A stretch of DNA of 47,075 nucleotides from Mycobacterium nebraskense. GTDB lineage: Bacteria; Actinomycetota; Actinomycetes; Mycobacteriales; Mycobacteriaceae. The stretch lies in the NCBI RefSeq assembly GCF_002102255.1, contig NZ_LQPH01000169.1, positions 1-47,075 of the forward strand. Reading direction: 5' to 3'. The notes under the pieces are model-generated. The model was not told the DNA's origin. It saw nothing but the letters and a program-made list of their open reading frames with translations, and ran no database searches. Positions 1 through 8,658 of this stretch are shown in pieces (the first letter of the stretch is position 1; each line of letters begins with the position of its first letter). Both the position numbers and the translations under genes were made by a program.

Positions 1-77
1 TTTGGCCACCTCCACACCGACCAACAAACCCACAATCGGCCGTGCCAACCGGCAGCGGCTTGACATAGGAGAAACGC

Positions 78-959
78 ATGACCAACTGGACCGCCGCAGA
101 TCTGCCGTCATTCGCGGGGCGCACCGTGATCATCACCGGGGCCAACAGCGGGCTGGGCGCGGTGACCGCCCGCGAGCTGGCGCGGCGAGGCGCCACGCTC
201 GTCATGGCGGTCCGCGACATTCGCAAAGGCGAGAAGGCCGCGCTGCAGATAAGGGGTTCCGATACCAGCCCAGTCGAGGTGCGCTCGCTCGACCTGCAGG
301 ATCTGTCGTCGGTGCGCGAATTCGCCGACGGGATCGACAAGGTCGACGTGCTGATCAACAACGCCGGCATTATGGCCGCCCCGTATGCGAAGACCGTCGA
401 CGGCTTCGAGAGCCAGATCGGCACCAACCATCTCGGGCATTTCGCGCTCACCAACCTGTTGCTGCCCAAACTCACCGATCGGGTGGTCACCGTGTCGTCG
501 ATGGCGCACTGGGCGGGGCGGATCAGCCTCGACGACCTGAACTGGGAGCGGCGGCGGTACTCGCCCTGGCTGGCCTACAGCCAGTCCAAGCTCGCCAACC
601 TGCTGTTCACCAGCGAGCTGCAGCGACGCCTGGGCGCGGCCGGTTCCACGCTGCGCGCGCTGGCCGCCCACCCCGGCTACTCGCACACCAACCTGCAGGG
701 GGCCTCCGGGCGGAAGCTGGGCGACGCGATGATGTCGGCGGTCACCCGGGTGGTGGCCACCGACGCCGACTTCGGCGCTCGGCAGACGCTGTACGCGGCG
801 TCGCAGGACCTGCCGGGCAACACCTTCGTCGGACCGCGGTTCGGCCAGATCGGCCCCACCCAACCGGTTGGACGCAGCCGGCGGGCACGGGACCCGAAAA
901 TGGCCGCGGCGCTGTGGGAGCTGTCCGAGCGGCTCACCGGCACCAGCTTTCCGCTCTGA
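78..959 (+). CDS. Short-chain dehydrogenase/reductase (SDR)
   Basis: A 293-residue NAD(P)-dependent oxidoreductase of the classical SDR fold, resembling the retinol-dehydrogenase-like SDRs common in mycobacteria. The cofactor glycine motif TGANSGLG lies near residues 20-27, the NNAG motif near residue 95, the catalytic serine in VSSMAHW and the catalytic pair in YSQSK near residue 167. The ATG has a good AGGAGAA ribosome site 5 nt upstream. The substrate cannot be deduced. It lies upstream of rplY in the same direction but is separated from it by about 350 bp, so it is probably a separate transcription unit. Confidence 0.9.
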   Translation: MTNWTAADLPSFAGRTVIITGANSGLGAVTARELARRGATLVMAVRDIRKGEKAALQIRGSDTSPVEVRSLDLQDLSSVREFADGIDKVDVLINNAGIMAAPYAKTVDGFESQIGTNHLGHFALTNLLLPKLTDRVVTVSSMAHWAGRISLDDLNWERRRYSPWLAYSQSKLANLLFTSELQRRLGAAGSTLRALAAHPGYSHTNLQGASGRKLGDAMMSAVTRVVATDADFGARQTLYAASQDLPGNTFVGPRFGQIGPTQPVGRSRRARDPKMAAALWELSERLTGTSFPL

Positions 960-1312
960 GTCCCACCGGTCCCACCGACCACACTGTCCTCCCGGCCGGG
1001 CGGTCGACGATTTGCCCGCCTCCGAGCGACAACCGTCGTGACGCGCAGGCGGCGCACGGCTGGCGTTCGTGGCGCGCGAGTTGTCGCTGTGAGGCGGGCA
1101 CTTTGACCATCGCCCCGGCCAGGTAAGCGAGTGACGCATGTGACACGAGCCGCCGCCGCAATTTCCGCTCTGAGGTGCGCATGCGCTAACCTGACCGGGC
1201 GTCACGGCGAGGGTGGCTGGCCAGTCAGCACCGTTATCGACGGAGACCGACGAACTGTCGCGATCCTGGCCGTGCCCCCACACTCAGGCACTGAGCACAC
1301 AGGAGCGACACG
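960..1312. other. Intergenic region upstream of rplY
   Basis: No convincing gene. Small ORFs here have no ribosome site and no recognisable product. The rplY promoter should lie here: a TAACCT hexamer at 1187-1192 fits the mycobacterial -10 pattern TANNNT and would give a leader of about 114 nt, but no matching -35 is evident. An AGGAG ribosome site precedes the rplY ATG. Confidence 0.4.
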
Positions 1313-1972
1313 ATGGCCAAGTCCGCAGGCAACCAACTCACCGCCACGGTGCGAACCGAGACCGGCAAGGGCGCGTCCCGCCGAGCCCGCCGCGACGGCA
1401 AGATTCCCGCCGTCCTCTACGGCCACGGCGCCGCCCCCCAGCACCTCGAGTTGCCGGGCCACGACTTTGCGGCCGTGCTGCGCCACGCGGGCACCAACGC
1501 CGTGCTGACCCTGGACATCGACGGCAAGGAACAGCTGGCGCTGACCAAAGCGCTCGACATCCACCCGATCCGCCGCTCCATCCAGCACGCCGACCTGCTG
1601 GTCGTGCGCCGCGGCGAGAAGGTCGTCGTGGAGGTCAGGGTCGTCATCGAGGGCGAGGCCGCACCCGACACGTTCGTCACCCAGGACGCCAACACCATCG
1701 AGATCGAAACTGACGCCATGTCGATTCCCGAGCAGTTGACGGTGTCCGTCGAGGACCTAGAGCCGGGCACCCAGATCACGGCCGGGCAGATCACCCTGCC
1801 GAAGGGTGTCAACCTGATTTCCGACCCGGAGCTGCTGGTGGTCAATGTGGTCAACGCGCCGACCGCCGAGGATCTCGCGGAAGAGGGTGCCGGCGAGGTC
1901 GCCGAGGCCGAAGAGGCCCCCGCGGAAGAGCAAGCCGGCGAAGCCGAGGCCCCCGCGGACGAGTCCGAGTAG
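1313..1972 (+). CDS. rplY: 50S ribosomal protein L25 / Ctc
   Basis: A 219-residue L25/TL5/Ctc-type ribosomal protein that binds 5S rRNA in the large subunit. The N-terminal 95 residues are the L25 beta-barrel, with the typical early basic segment (KGASRRARRDGKIPAVLYG). The TL5-like C-terminal domain follows, then a Glu/Ala-rich acidic tail of about 35 residues, as in other actinobacterial L25 proteins. The ATG has an AGGAG site. pth starts 12 bp after the stop, so the two are probably cotranscribed, the same order as Rv1015c-Rv1014c in M. tuberculosis. Confidence 0.97.
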   Translation: MAKSAGNQLTATVRTETGKGASRRARRDGKIPAVLYGHGAAPQHLELPGHDFAAVLRHAGTNAVLTLDIDGKEQLALTKALDIHPIRRSIQHADLLVVRRGEKVVVEVRVVIEGEAAPDTFVTQDANTIEIETDAMSIPEQLTVSVEDLEPGTQITAGQITLPKGVNLISDPELLVVNVVNAPTAEDLAEEGAGEVAEAEEAPAEEQAGEAEAPADESE

Positions 1973-1984
1973 GCGGATCGCAAC

Positions 1985-2560
1985 GTGGCCGAGCCGTTGC
2001 TGGTGGTCGGCCTGGGCAACCCCGGAGACAACTACGCGCGCACCCGGCACAACCTCGGGTTCATGGTCGCCGACCTGCTCGCCGACCGGCTGGGCTCAAA
2101 GTTCAAGGTGCACAAGCGATCCGGCACCGAGGTGGTAAGCGGCCGGTTGGCCGGGCACTCGGTGTTGGTGGCCAAGCCGCGGTGCTACATGAACGAGTCC
2201 GGCCGCCAGGTCGGGCCGCTGGCGAAGTTCTACTCGGTGACGCCGGCCGACATCGTCGTCGTCCACGACGACCTCGACCTCGACTTCGGCAGCATCCGGC
2301 TCAAGATCGACGGCGGCGAGGGCGGCCACAACGGGCTGCGCTCGGTGGCGTCGGCGCTGGGCACCAAGGAGTTTCAGCGGGTCCGCATCGGCATCGGCCG
2401 TCCGCCGGGACGCAAAGACCCGGCGGCGTTCGTGTTGGAGAACTTCTCCGCCGCCGAGCGCGGCGAAGTCCCCACCATTTGCGAGCAGGCCGCGGACGCC
2501 ACCGAGTTGCTCATCGAACTGGGGCTAGAGGCGGCGCAGAACCGCGTCCACGCCTGGTAA
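1985..2560 (+). CDS. pth: Peptidyl-tRNA hydrolase
   Basis: A 191-residue cytoplasmic enzyme that cleaves the ester bond of peptidyl-tRNA released from stalled ribosomes. The N-terminal GLGNPG motif, the catalytic histidine of RHNLGF (about residue 22), the conserved asparagine in MNESG and the HDDLDL aspartates are all present. The length equals M. tuberculosis Pth. The start is GTG, 12 bp after the rplY stop, with only a weak ribosome site, consistent with translational coupling. It converges with pks16 across about 40 bp in which no clear terminator hairpin was seen. Confidence 0.97.
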   Translation: MAEPLLVVGLGNPGDNYARTRHNLGFMVADLLADRLGSKFKVHKRSGTEVVSGRLAGHSVLVAKPRCYMNESGRQVGPLAKFYSVTPADIVVVHDDLDLDFGSIRLKIDGGEGGHNGLRSVASALGTKEFQRVRIGIGRPPGRKDPAAFVLENFSAAERGEVPTICEQAADATELLIELGLEAAQNRVHAW

Positions 2561-2599
2561 ACCGCACACTCGACGCGGCGAAAGTGGGAAGCGCGGTCC

Positions 2600-4234
2600 C
2601 TACGTGACCAGCGTGGCGGAGTGGGACCGGCGCAGCTTGCCCGACGGTGTCTTCGGGATGGTGCCCGGCCCGAGCACCACCACGTTGCGCGGCCGCATGT
2701 CGACCTCGGCCACCACCTCGCGAGCGACCTGGTGCTCGATGCGGCGCACCTCGGCCGGGTCCTGCCAGGCGTTGGACTCGACCGCGACGGCGAACGTCTC
2801 GCGTGAGTGGCCGGCGTCCAGGCGCACCGCGACGGCGCAACCGGGGCGCACCCCCTCGACGCGGCAGGCGGCCCGCTCGATGTCGGTGGGATAGATGTTG
2901 CGGCCCGCCATGATGATGACGTCCTTGACGCGGCCGCACACCACGACGTGGCCGTCCTCGGTGATGTAGCCGAGGTCTCCGGTGTCATACCAGCCGTTCT
3001 CGTCCTGCGCCGAGATGAAGCCGCCCATGGTCAGGTAGCCGGGCGTCAGCGACTCCCCGCGCAGCTCGATGACGCCGACGCCGCGTGGCGGCATCACGTC
3101 GCCGTTCTCGTCGATGATGCGCGCCTCGAGGTCCTGCAGGAGCGGGCCCAGCGTTGCCAGCCTGCGGGTGTTGCCCTTGGTGGCGGGCACGGCGCGGCGC
3201 AGGGCGGCCAGCAGGTCGGCGTCGACCTCGTCGACGACCAGACCGGCGTTGCACTCCGCGAACGACACGGCCAGCGTGGTCTCCGCCATTCCGTAGGCCG
3301 GCAGGATCGCGGACGCATTCAATCCGAACGGCTTGCCGGCGTCGAGCAGGTCCTCGACGTCGGCGGGTTCGACGGGCTCGGCACCAGACAGCGCGAAACG
3401 CAGGGTGGACAGGTCGAAATCACCGGGCTTGGCGTTACGACGCAGCCGCTTGGCCAGCAGCGCGTAGGCGAAGTTGGGCGCCGCGGTCATGGTGCCCTTG
3501 TACTTGTCGATGAGCTTGGCCCACAGCAGCGTGTCGCGCAGGAAGTCCATCGGGGTGACCTTGACCAGTTCGGCACCGAAGTACATCGGGATGGTCAGGA
3601 AGCCCACCATGCCCATGTCGTGGAAGCAGGGCAGCCAGCTGACCATGACGTCCCTGTCGACGTTGTACTCGGCGCCGATGAACATCGCCTCGGCGTTGGA
3701 GTAGATGTTGCGGTGGGTGATCTGGACGGCTTTGGGAGATCCAGTGGAGCCGCTCGTTAATTGCATCAGCGCCAGATCGTCCTCGCCGACCTCGACGGGG
3801 TCGATCGGATCGGACGCCAGCAGGTCGTCGACGGTGAGGACCAGGATGCCCTTCTCCTCGAGCACGGGGATGGCCACCAGGAAGGGCTCGGAAACGATGA
3901 CGGCCTTGGCCTCGATCATGCCGATGACGTTCATGGTGTCCTCGGCCCACACGGCCAGGTCGGTGCGCGGCGTGGGCTGGTGCAACATCGTCAGGCTGGC
4001 CCCACGCATCCAGAGGCCCTGCGCCGTCGGGGCGATCTCCACCGGGAAGCCGGCAAGGACACCGACCGCGTCGCCGAGGCCAATGTCGGCGGCGGCCAGG
4101 CCGCCCGCGATGCGACGAGCGCGTTCGTGGACCTCGCCCCAGGTGTGGCGGACCGGTTCGTGGGGTTCACCGGTGACCATGCCCGTCGTCGCGGTGCGGG
4201 CATTGCGGTACATCTTCTCGGTAAACCTGCTCAC
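2600..4234 (-). CDS. pks16: Fatty acyl-AMP/CoA ligase family protein (Pks16-like)
   Basis: A 544-residue adenylate-forming enzyme, the positional and length match of M. tuberculosis Rv1013 (named pks16 although it is a FadD-type ligase and not a polyketide synthase). It is expected to activate a fatty acid as acyl-AMP. The A3 motif LTSGSTGSPKAVQ, YDTGDLGY and the C-terminal GRVKDVIIMAGRNIYPTDIE with lysine near IPKTPSGKLRR mark the AMP-binding fold. An in-frame upstream ATG would give 591 residues, but the GTG at 4234 has a strong GAGGAGG site 5 nt upstream and gives the family N-terminus (SRFTEKMYRNA). The substrate is unknown. Confidence 0.92.
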   Translation of the reverse strand: MSRFTEKMYRNARTATTGMVTGEPHEPVRHTWGEVHERARRIAGGLAAADIGLGDAVGVLAGFPVEIAPTAQGLWMRGASLTMLHQPTPRTDLAVWAEDTMNVIGMIEAKAVIVSEPFLVAIPVLEEKGILVLTVDDLLASDPIDPVEVGEDDLALMQLTSGSTGSPKAVQITHRNIYSNAEAMFIGAEYNVDRDVMVSWLPCFHDMGMVGFLTIPMYFGAELVKVTPMDFLRDTLLWAKLIDKYKGTMTAAPNFAYALLAKRLRRNAKPGDFDLSTLRFALSGAEPVEPADVEDLLDAGKPFGLNASAILPAYGMAETTLAVSFAECNAGLVVDEVDADLLAALRRAVPATKGNTRRLATLGPLLQDLEARIIDENGDVMPPRGVGVIELRGESLTPGYLTMGGFISAQDENGWYDTGDLGYITEDGHVVVCGRVKDVIIMAGRNIYPTDIERAACRVEGVRPGCAVAVRLDAGHSRETFAVAVESNAWQDPAEVRRIEHQVAREVVAEVDMRPRNVVVLGPGTIPKTPSGKLRRSHSATLVT

Positions 4235-4560
4235 ACAAACCTCCTCGGATCCGGCGCTTGCCCCAACGCCCGGAATTTCATATTCCGCCCACTGGGTAAC
4301 ACTTCGCAGCAGGCGCGCAAACACAGTCGGGCAGCGGTTAGGTCTCGAATCGGCGATGAGTCGGCGACCTCGCATTCGACCACTCGATCAGCGCGAATCG
4401 GGCCCGAAAAACGCCGGTGGGCCCGAAGCATCAATCGTCCGCCGGAAGCCCCGGCGGACGACGAAGATAAGTGATCTTGCTCAGCGCTACCCGTCACCGC
4501 GGATTATCTTAAACTCCTCTTAGGGAACAGCCCAAACGAATGCGCAATTTGGGGGGATTT
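4235..4560. other. Intergenic region between pks16 and ispE
   Basis: About 326 bp with no supported gene. M. tuberculosis annotates a small hypothetical (Rv1012) at this place, but I see no convincing counterpart. A reverse-strand GATAAT hexamer at 4503-4508 could be a pks16 -10 element giving a leader of about 260 nt. This is weak evidence. Confidence 0.3.
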
Positions 4561-5511
4561 TCACACTTCGGTGGGGGCCGGCACCACGCGCGCGCCGACC
4601 ACCGGCCCGCTGGCGACCCGCACGGTGCGGCAGACGCCCGCCCCGGACACCTCGGTGCCCACGTCGACCGCCGATGCGGCCGAGGGGCACAGGAAGGCAC
4701 AGGTCGGGCCGGAGCCCGACACGATGGCCGCCAGCGCACCGGCCTCCACACCGGCGCGCAGCGTGCGGCGCAGCTTCGGATTCAGACTCACCGCGGCGGC
4801 CTGCATCTCGTTGCCCAGCAGCGACGCCAGCTGTTCGGGGTCACCCGCGGCCAAAGCCGCCAACACGGGGCCGGGGCCGCCTAGCCGTGGCGGGTCCCCC
4901 GCTTCGCGGAGCCGGTCCAGCTCGGCGAACACCGCCGGAGTGAGCAACTCCCCGTCGGCGAACGCCAGCACCCAGTGGAAGGTGTTGCGGGACAAGACGG
5001 TGGCCAGCTCCTCACCGCGGCCGGTGCCCAGTGCGGTGCCGCCGTGCAGCGCGAAGGGGACGTCGCTACCCAGCCGCGCGGCGAGCATGCGCAGGTCGCG
5101 GCGGGGCACGTTGAGTTCCCACAACGAGTTCATGGCCACGAGCACGGCCGCCGCATCGGCGCTGCCACCGGCCATCCCGCCGGCCACCGGGATGGATTTG
5201 TCGATCATGATCGAGACGTCGGGCGCCCGACCGACGTGTTCGGCCATCAGTTCGGCGGCCTGCCAGGCGAGGTTGCGTTCGTCGGTGGGCAGCTTGTCCG
5301 CACCCTCACCAACGAGCTCGAGCGACAGCACGTCGGCGTTGCGGACCGTCACCTCGTCGAGCAGGGAGACGGCCTGAAAAACGGTCGTCAGCTCGTGATA
5401 ACCGTCCTCGCGTCGGTCGCCGACCGCCAGATACAGGTTGACCTTTCCAGGCACCCGAACGGTGACCGACCCGGTGGGCACCCACTGGGCGGCGGTATTG
5501 CCGTCAGACAT
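4561..5511 (-). CDS. ispE: 4-diphosphocytidyl-2-C-methyl-D-erythritol kinase
   Basis: A 316-residue GHMP kinase of the MEP isoprenoid pathway. It phosphorylates CDP-methylerythritol and so feeds decaprenyl-phosphate, the lipid carrier used by cell-wall synthesis and probably by the polysaccharide cluster in this window. Conserved features are PGKVNLYLAVG near the N-terminus, the ATP-binding glycine-rich loop IPVAGGMAGGSADAAA (about residue 115) and the C-terminal SGSGPTCAF. I chose the ATG at 5511 over an upstream in-frame TTG (5550), which lacks a ribosome site. It is the last gene of rpfB-ksgA-ispE, 60 bp after ksgA. Confidence 0.96.
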   Translation of the reverse strand: MSDGNTAAQWVPTGSVTVRVPGKVNLYLAVGDRREDGYHELTTVFQAVSLLDEVTVRNADVLSLELVGEGADKLPTDERNLAWQAAELMAEHVGRAPDVSIMIDKSIPVAGGMAGGSADAAAVLVAMNSLWELNVPRRDLRMLAARLGSDVPFALHGGTALGTGRGEELATVLSRNTFHWVLAFADGELLTPAVFAELDRLREAGDPPRLGGPGPVLAALAAGDPEQLASLLGNEMQAAAVSLNPKLRRTLRAGVEAGALAAIVSGSGPTCAFLCPSAASAVDVGTEVSGAGVCRTVRVASGPVVGARVVPAPTEV

Positions 5512-5571
5512 TGTCAGCCACCGCAGCAGACTATCGCTGCGACCGGCCAACTACACGCAGCGGCGCCGCAG

Positions 5572-6525
5572 TCAGCTCGGGGAAGGCTGCTGTTCGGCCG
5601 CGGGCGGGCTGGCCGCGGCGGGGGTGTCGGCCCGTTCGGCCGAACGCCGCAACAGCCGCACGAAGTCGTCGATGGACAGCGTCTCACCGCGACGGGACGG
5701 GTCGATGCTGGCGGCCAACAGCCGGTTCGCCGACTCGTTGCCCGAGCCCGCCCACTCCACGAACGCGTTGCGAACCGTCTTGCGCCGCTGCGCGAACGCG
5801 ATGTCCACCAACTGGAATACCTGACGGCGGAAGGCTTCGTCGGTGGGCCACTGCGGGGTGGCATAGCGATCGATGCGGACCAGCCCCGAATAGACGCGGG
5901 GAATCGGCCAGAAGACGGTCGGCGACACCGTGCCACACCGCCGAACCGCCCCGAAGAAGCGGACTTTGACGCTGGGTATGCCGTACTCCTTGCCGCCCGG
6001 CTCGGCGGCGAGACGTTCGGCCACCTCCGCCTGCACCATGACGGTGACGGTCTGAATGGACGGGAACTCCGCGAGCAGGTGCAGCAGCGCGGGCACCGCC
6101 ACGTTGTAGGGCAGGTTGGCGACGACCGCGTTGGGCTCCGCAGCCAGCTCATCCGGGCGCAGGGTCAAGACGTCGCGGTTGAGCACGGTTAGCCGTTGGA
6201 TTTCGCTGTGCGAATGCTCGGCGACGGTTTGCGGCAGCCGACCGGCGAGCACCGGGTCGATTTCGACGGCGGTGACGGTGGTGCCGCGGTCGAGCAAGGC
6301 CAGCGTCAGTGAGCCCAGGCCGGGTCCCACCTCGAGGACGTGGTCGTACCGACCCACCCCGGAAGTCGAGACGATCCGACGGACCGTATTGGCATCGTGG
6401 ACGAAATTTTGACCGAGGGATTTCCGTGGCCGAAAGTCAAGTTCTTTGGCAAGCCGCCTGATCTCGGTGCGACCGAGCAGCCGGATGGTCAGTTCGCACC
6501 AGCTCTTCCGCTGCACACCGGCCAC
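5572..6525 (-). CDS. ksgA: 16S rRNA dimethyladenosine transferase
   Basis: RsmA/KsgA, which dimethylates the two adjacent adenosines near the 3' end of 16S rRNA during 30S maturation. SAM motif I (EVGPGLGSLTL), the acidic residue of motif II (VEIDP) and the NLPYNVAVPALLHL catalytic motif are intact, and SLGQNFVHD marks the N-terminus. GTG at 6525 gives 317 residues, the M. tuberculosis length. TTG 6534 and GTG 6516 are alternatives. It overlaps the 3' end of rpfB by 37 bp, which suggests translational coupling. In M. tuberculosis rpfB, ksgA and ispE are cotranscribed under an RNA switch in the rpfB leader. Confidence 0.95.
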   Translation of the reverse strand: MAGVQRKSWCELTIRLLGRTEIRRLAKELDFRPRKSLGQNFVHDANTVRRIVSTSGVGRYDHVLEVGPGLGSLTLALLDRGTTVTAVEIDPVLAGRLPQTVAEHSHSEIQRLTVLNRDVLTLRPDELAAEPNAVVANLPYNVAVPALLHLLAEFPSIQTVTVMVQAEVAERLAAEPGGKEYGIPSVKVRFFGAVRRCGTVSPTVFWPIPRVYSGLVRIDRYATPQWPTDEAFRRQVFQLVDIAFAQRRKTVRNAFVEWAGSGNESANRLLAASIDPSRRGETLSIDDFVRLLRRSAERADTPAAASPPAAEQQPSPS

Positions 6526-7577
6526 GCGCCCCAACCCTGGCGCTCCCGGGTCACCTCGGCGACCGCGATCTGCTCTTCTCGAGTTGCCAAATCGGCGCGC
6601 GAAGCGAACCGCAGCCCGCCGTTGCGCTCCCAGGTGCCCTGATCGAACTGAACACCGCCGTAGTAGCCGTTGCCGGTGTTGATCGCCCAGTTTCCGCCGG
6701 CCTCGCAGCCCGCGATCGCGTCCCAGACGGATCCGTTGCTGACCGGTGGCACGTCGGTGCCGGGCTTGGTGCCCACCCGCACGACGGCCTCCCGGGCCGG
6801 GGTGATCACCGTGTTGGCGATCGGCAACCGGCCGGTCTCGACGCCGTTGACCGTGGCCACCGCGAACGTGACGTCCTGGGTGCCCGGGCTGCCCGGGTCT
6901 TCGACCACCTGGCGGCTGATGTTCATGTCCGGGTCCTCGACCCGACGGGCGTTCGGCGGCAACGGCATTCGCTCGGTGACCCGCTGAATACGGTTACGGG
7001 TGACCTGGATTTCCATGCCGTCGACGATGGGCGAGGCGGCGCTCGGCACCGCCTGATCACCCTCGAGGAGCGGCGCGCCGGCGGCGCTCAGCAGCCCCCC
7101 GACGTTCGGTGCCGGCAGGTGGACCGTGCGTGTCGCGCCGCCGTCGTTGATGCGGACCGTCTTCGCGCTGACGACTGGCAGCGCCATGCCCGCCAGCGGG
7201 ACCCGGCTACCGCGGGAGGCCGCGGCCGGGGCGGTGTCGGTCATGGCGAGTTGGGCCAGCGCCTCGTCGACGGTCGATGCCGTCGTCCACACCTGCTTGG
7301 TGTCGTGGCCGTCCAGCGAGATCTGCAACGGGCGGCTGCGGCGCAACACGATGTTGGCGGCGTCGTGCACCTTGACGTCTCCGGCGGGGTACAGGTCGTC
7401 ACGCTCGTCTACGGCGAAGCCGTTCTCCTGGACGACGTCGATGACCCGCGACTTCATGGTCGTCACCCGCATCGCGATTCCGTCGACGGTCAGCGTCACT
7501 GTCTTGCACGCGGAGACCGCAAATCCACCGGCGAACGCCAGGACTACCAGCAACCCTCCGACCACGAGCCGCAACAT
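6489..7577 (-). CDS. rpfB: Resuscitation-promoting factor RpfB
   Basis: A 362-residue exported peptidoglycan hydrolase (lysozyme/lytic-transglycosylase-like) that promotes exit from dormancy. Domain order: hydrophobic signal/anchor (residues 1-20) ending in a lipobox-like AVSAC, three DUF348 repeats (about 25-190), a G5 domain (about 200-280), and the C-terminal Rpf domain with the catalytic glutamate in AGCEAGGNW followed by GYYGGVQFDQGTWE. An ORF extension upstream to 7670 exists, but the ATG at 7577 gives the same N-terminus and length as the M. tuberculosis protein. Expression is probably controlled by the leader described at 7578-7784. Confidence 0.97.
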   Translation of the reverse strand: MLRLVVGGLLVVLAFAGGFAVSACKTVTLTVDGIAMRVTTMKSRVIDVVQENGFAVDERDDLYPAGDVKVHDAANIVLRRSRPLQISLDGHDTKQVWTTASTVDEALAQLAMTDTAPAAASRGSRVPLAGMALPVVSAKTVRINDGGATRTVHLPAPNVGGLLSAAGAPLLEGDQAVPSAASPIVDGMEIQVTRNRIQRVTERMPLPPNARRVEDPDMNISRQVVEDPGSPGTQDVTFAVATVNGVETGRLPIANTVITPAREAVVRVGTKPGTDVPPVSNGSVWDAIAGCEAGGNWAINTGNGYYGGVQFDQGTWERNGGLRFASRADLATREEQIAVAEVTRERQGWGAWPVCSGRAGAN

Positions 7578-7784
7578 CGGAGATGGGGTCTGATGAAGTT
7601 TTGTTAATACAGTCAACGCGCGTCTATCCCGACCACAGCAAGCACACCCCAACGACCTAATCAGCACCAAGCGACAAATAAGGGCCCGGAGGCCCTACCC
7701 TTTCGATCACAAGACGGTAACGAACCGGCCAATGTTGAGCAACTCCGGCGCGACTTTGTTAACGGAACCGCCAGGTTCGGCGAG
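7578..7784 (-). promoter_or_regulatory. rpfB 5' leader (candidate RNA switch region)
   Basis: The 207 bp between tatD and rpfB contain no ORF of note. In M. tuberculosis the rpfB-ksgA-ispE operon is reported to be preceded by an RNA switch with an intrinsic terminator in the leader. The same position here holds a perfect 6-bp hairpin followed by a T-rich run (7671-7696), about 100 nt before the ATG, as expected for premature termination control. The ligand and the alternative fold cannot be read by eye. Confidence 0.6.
7671..7696 (-). terminator. Intrinsic-terminator hairpin in the rpfB leader
   Basis: On the reverse strand AGGGCC-TCCG-GGCCCT (7696 down to 7681) forms a perfect 6-bp GC-rich stem with a 4-nt loop, followed directly by TATTTGT. 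It lies after tatD and before rpfB, so it could end tatD transcription, attenuate rpfB, or both. The short T-tract is typical of the imperfect mycobacterial terminators. Confidence 0.65.
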
Positions 7785-8633
7785 TTAATCCGGAGCCATT
7801 CCGTAGACCCGCCGAGCGTTGCTCGTGGTGGCCTGCGCCAGCTCTTCGGCGGGACGACCAACCAGTTCAGCGACCGCCCGCACAGTATAAGGAAGGCAGT
7901 ACGGCTCGTTCGGCGACCCGCGGTAGGGATGCGGCGTCAAGAAGGGCGCATCGGTTTCGACGAGTAGCTGTTCCAGCGGTATCAACCGAACGGCTTCCCG
8001 CAGCTCGCGCGCATTGCGGAAGCTCGCCGTTCCCGACAGGCTGAGCAACCATCCGGCGTCCACGCAGCGGCGGGCCATCGCGGCATCCGATGAGAAGCAG
8101 TGGAAGATCACGGCGTCGGGAGCCCCCTCGGCCGCCAGCACGTCGAGCACCTCGGCGTCGGCCTCCCGGTTGTGGATCATCAGCGGTTTTCCGCACCGCT
8201 TGGCCAGGTCGATATGCCACGCGAAGGCTTCCCGCTGCGTGTCCGGCTGCGCGCACCCGTCGAGGCGCCCGGGCCAATACAGGTCCAGGCCGGTCTCACC
8301 GACGGCCACCACCCGGGGATGCGCCACCAGTCGCTCGATTTCGGTGCGTGCGTCGTCGTCCAGCGCGTCGGCGCGGGTCGGATGCAGTGCCACCGCGGCA
8401 TACACCCGCGGATCCCATTCGGCGGCCCGGGTCACCCAGCCCGCCGAATCCAGGTCGTCGGCGATGGTGACCACCGCGCCCACCCCGACCGCCGCGGCGC
8501 GGTCCACGATGGCGCGCACGTCCTCGGCGTCCCGCGCACCACAGGCGTCGAGGTGGGTGTGGGCGTCGACCAGGGGGGCCAGCGGTTCGGGCGCGGGCGG
8601 CGCTTCGCGTTTACCAGAGCGGTTGGAACTCAC
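7785..8633 (-). CDS. tatD: TatD-family metal-dependent deoxyribonuclease
   Basis: A 282-residue TIM-barrel hydrolase of the TatD family (3'-5' exonuclease/DNase activity in characterised members). The N-terminal metal motif DAHTHLD, the glutamate of VAVGETGLDLYW, the histidines in MIHNREAD and FHCFSSD and the C-terminal VETDAPFLTPHPYRG are all present. I place the start at GTG 8633 and not GTG 8639, because a reverse-strand TATTGT -10 at 8645-8640 puts the predicted +1 exactly at 8633 (leaderless). It diverges from metG with overlapping -10 elements and matches Rv1008 in context. Confidence 0.93.
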   Translation of the reverse strand: MSSNRSGKREAPPAPEPLAPLVDAHTHLDACGARDAEDVRAIVDRAAAVGVGAVVTIADDLDSAGWVTRAAEWDPRVYAAVALHPTRADALDDDARTEIERLVAHPRVVAVGETGLDLYWPGRLDGCAQPDTQREAFAWHIDLAKRCGKPLMIHNREADAEVLDVLAAEGAPDAVIFHCFSSDAAMARRCVDAGWLLSLSGTASFRNARELREAVRLIPLEQLLVETDAPFLTPHPYRGSPNEPYCLPYTVRAVAELVGRPAEELAQATTSNARRVYGMAPD

Positions 8634-8639
8634 GGCCAC

Positions 8640-8649
8640 ACAATAGGGT
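8640..8649. promoter_or_regulatory. Fused divergent -10 element for tatD and metG
   Basis: The 10 bp ACAATAGGGT read as TAGGGT (8644-8649) forward and TATTGT (8645-8640) in reverse, sharing the central TA. Counting the -10 hexamer as -12 to -7, the forward +1 is 8656 (3 nt before the metG ATG) and the reverse +1 is 8633 (the tatD GTG itself). No room exists for separate promoters, since the start codons are 25 bp apart. Confidence 0.6.
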
Positions 8650-8658
8650 GGACTCTCG

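Noticed and set aside
2807..3760. Long forward ORF antisense to pks16
   Set aside because: It mirrors the codon structure of a well-recognised ligase on the other strand, has no family features and no ribosome site. A GC-rich shadow frame.
4975..6192. 405-codon forward ORF across ispE and ksgA
   Set aside because: Entirely antisense to two conserved housekeeping genes, with low-complexity His/Gly/Arg-rich content.
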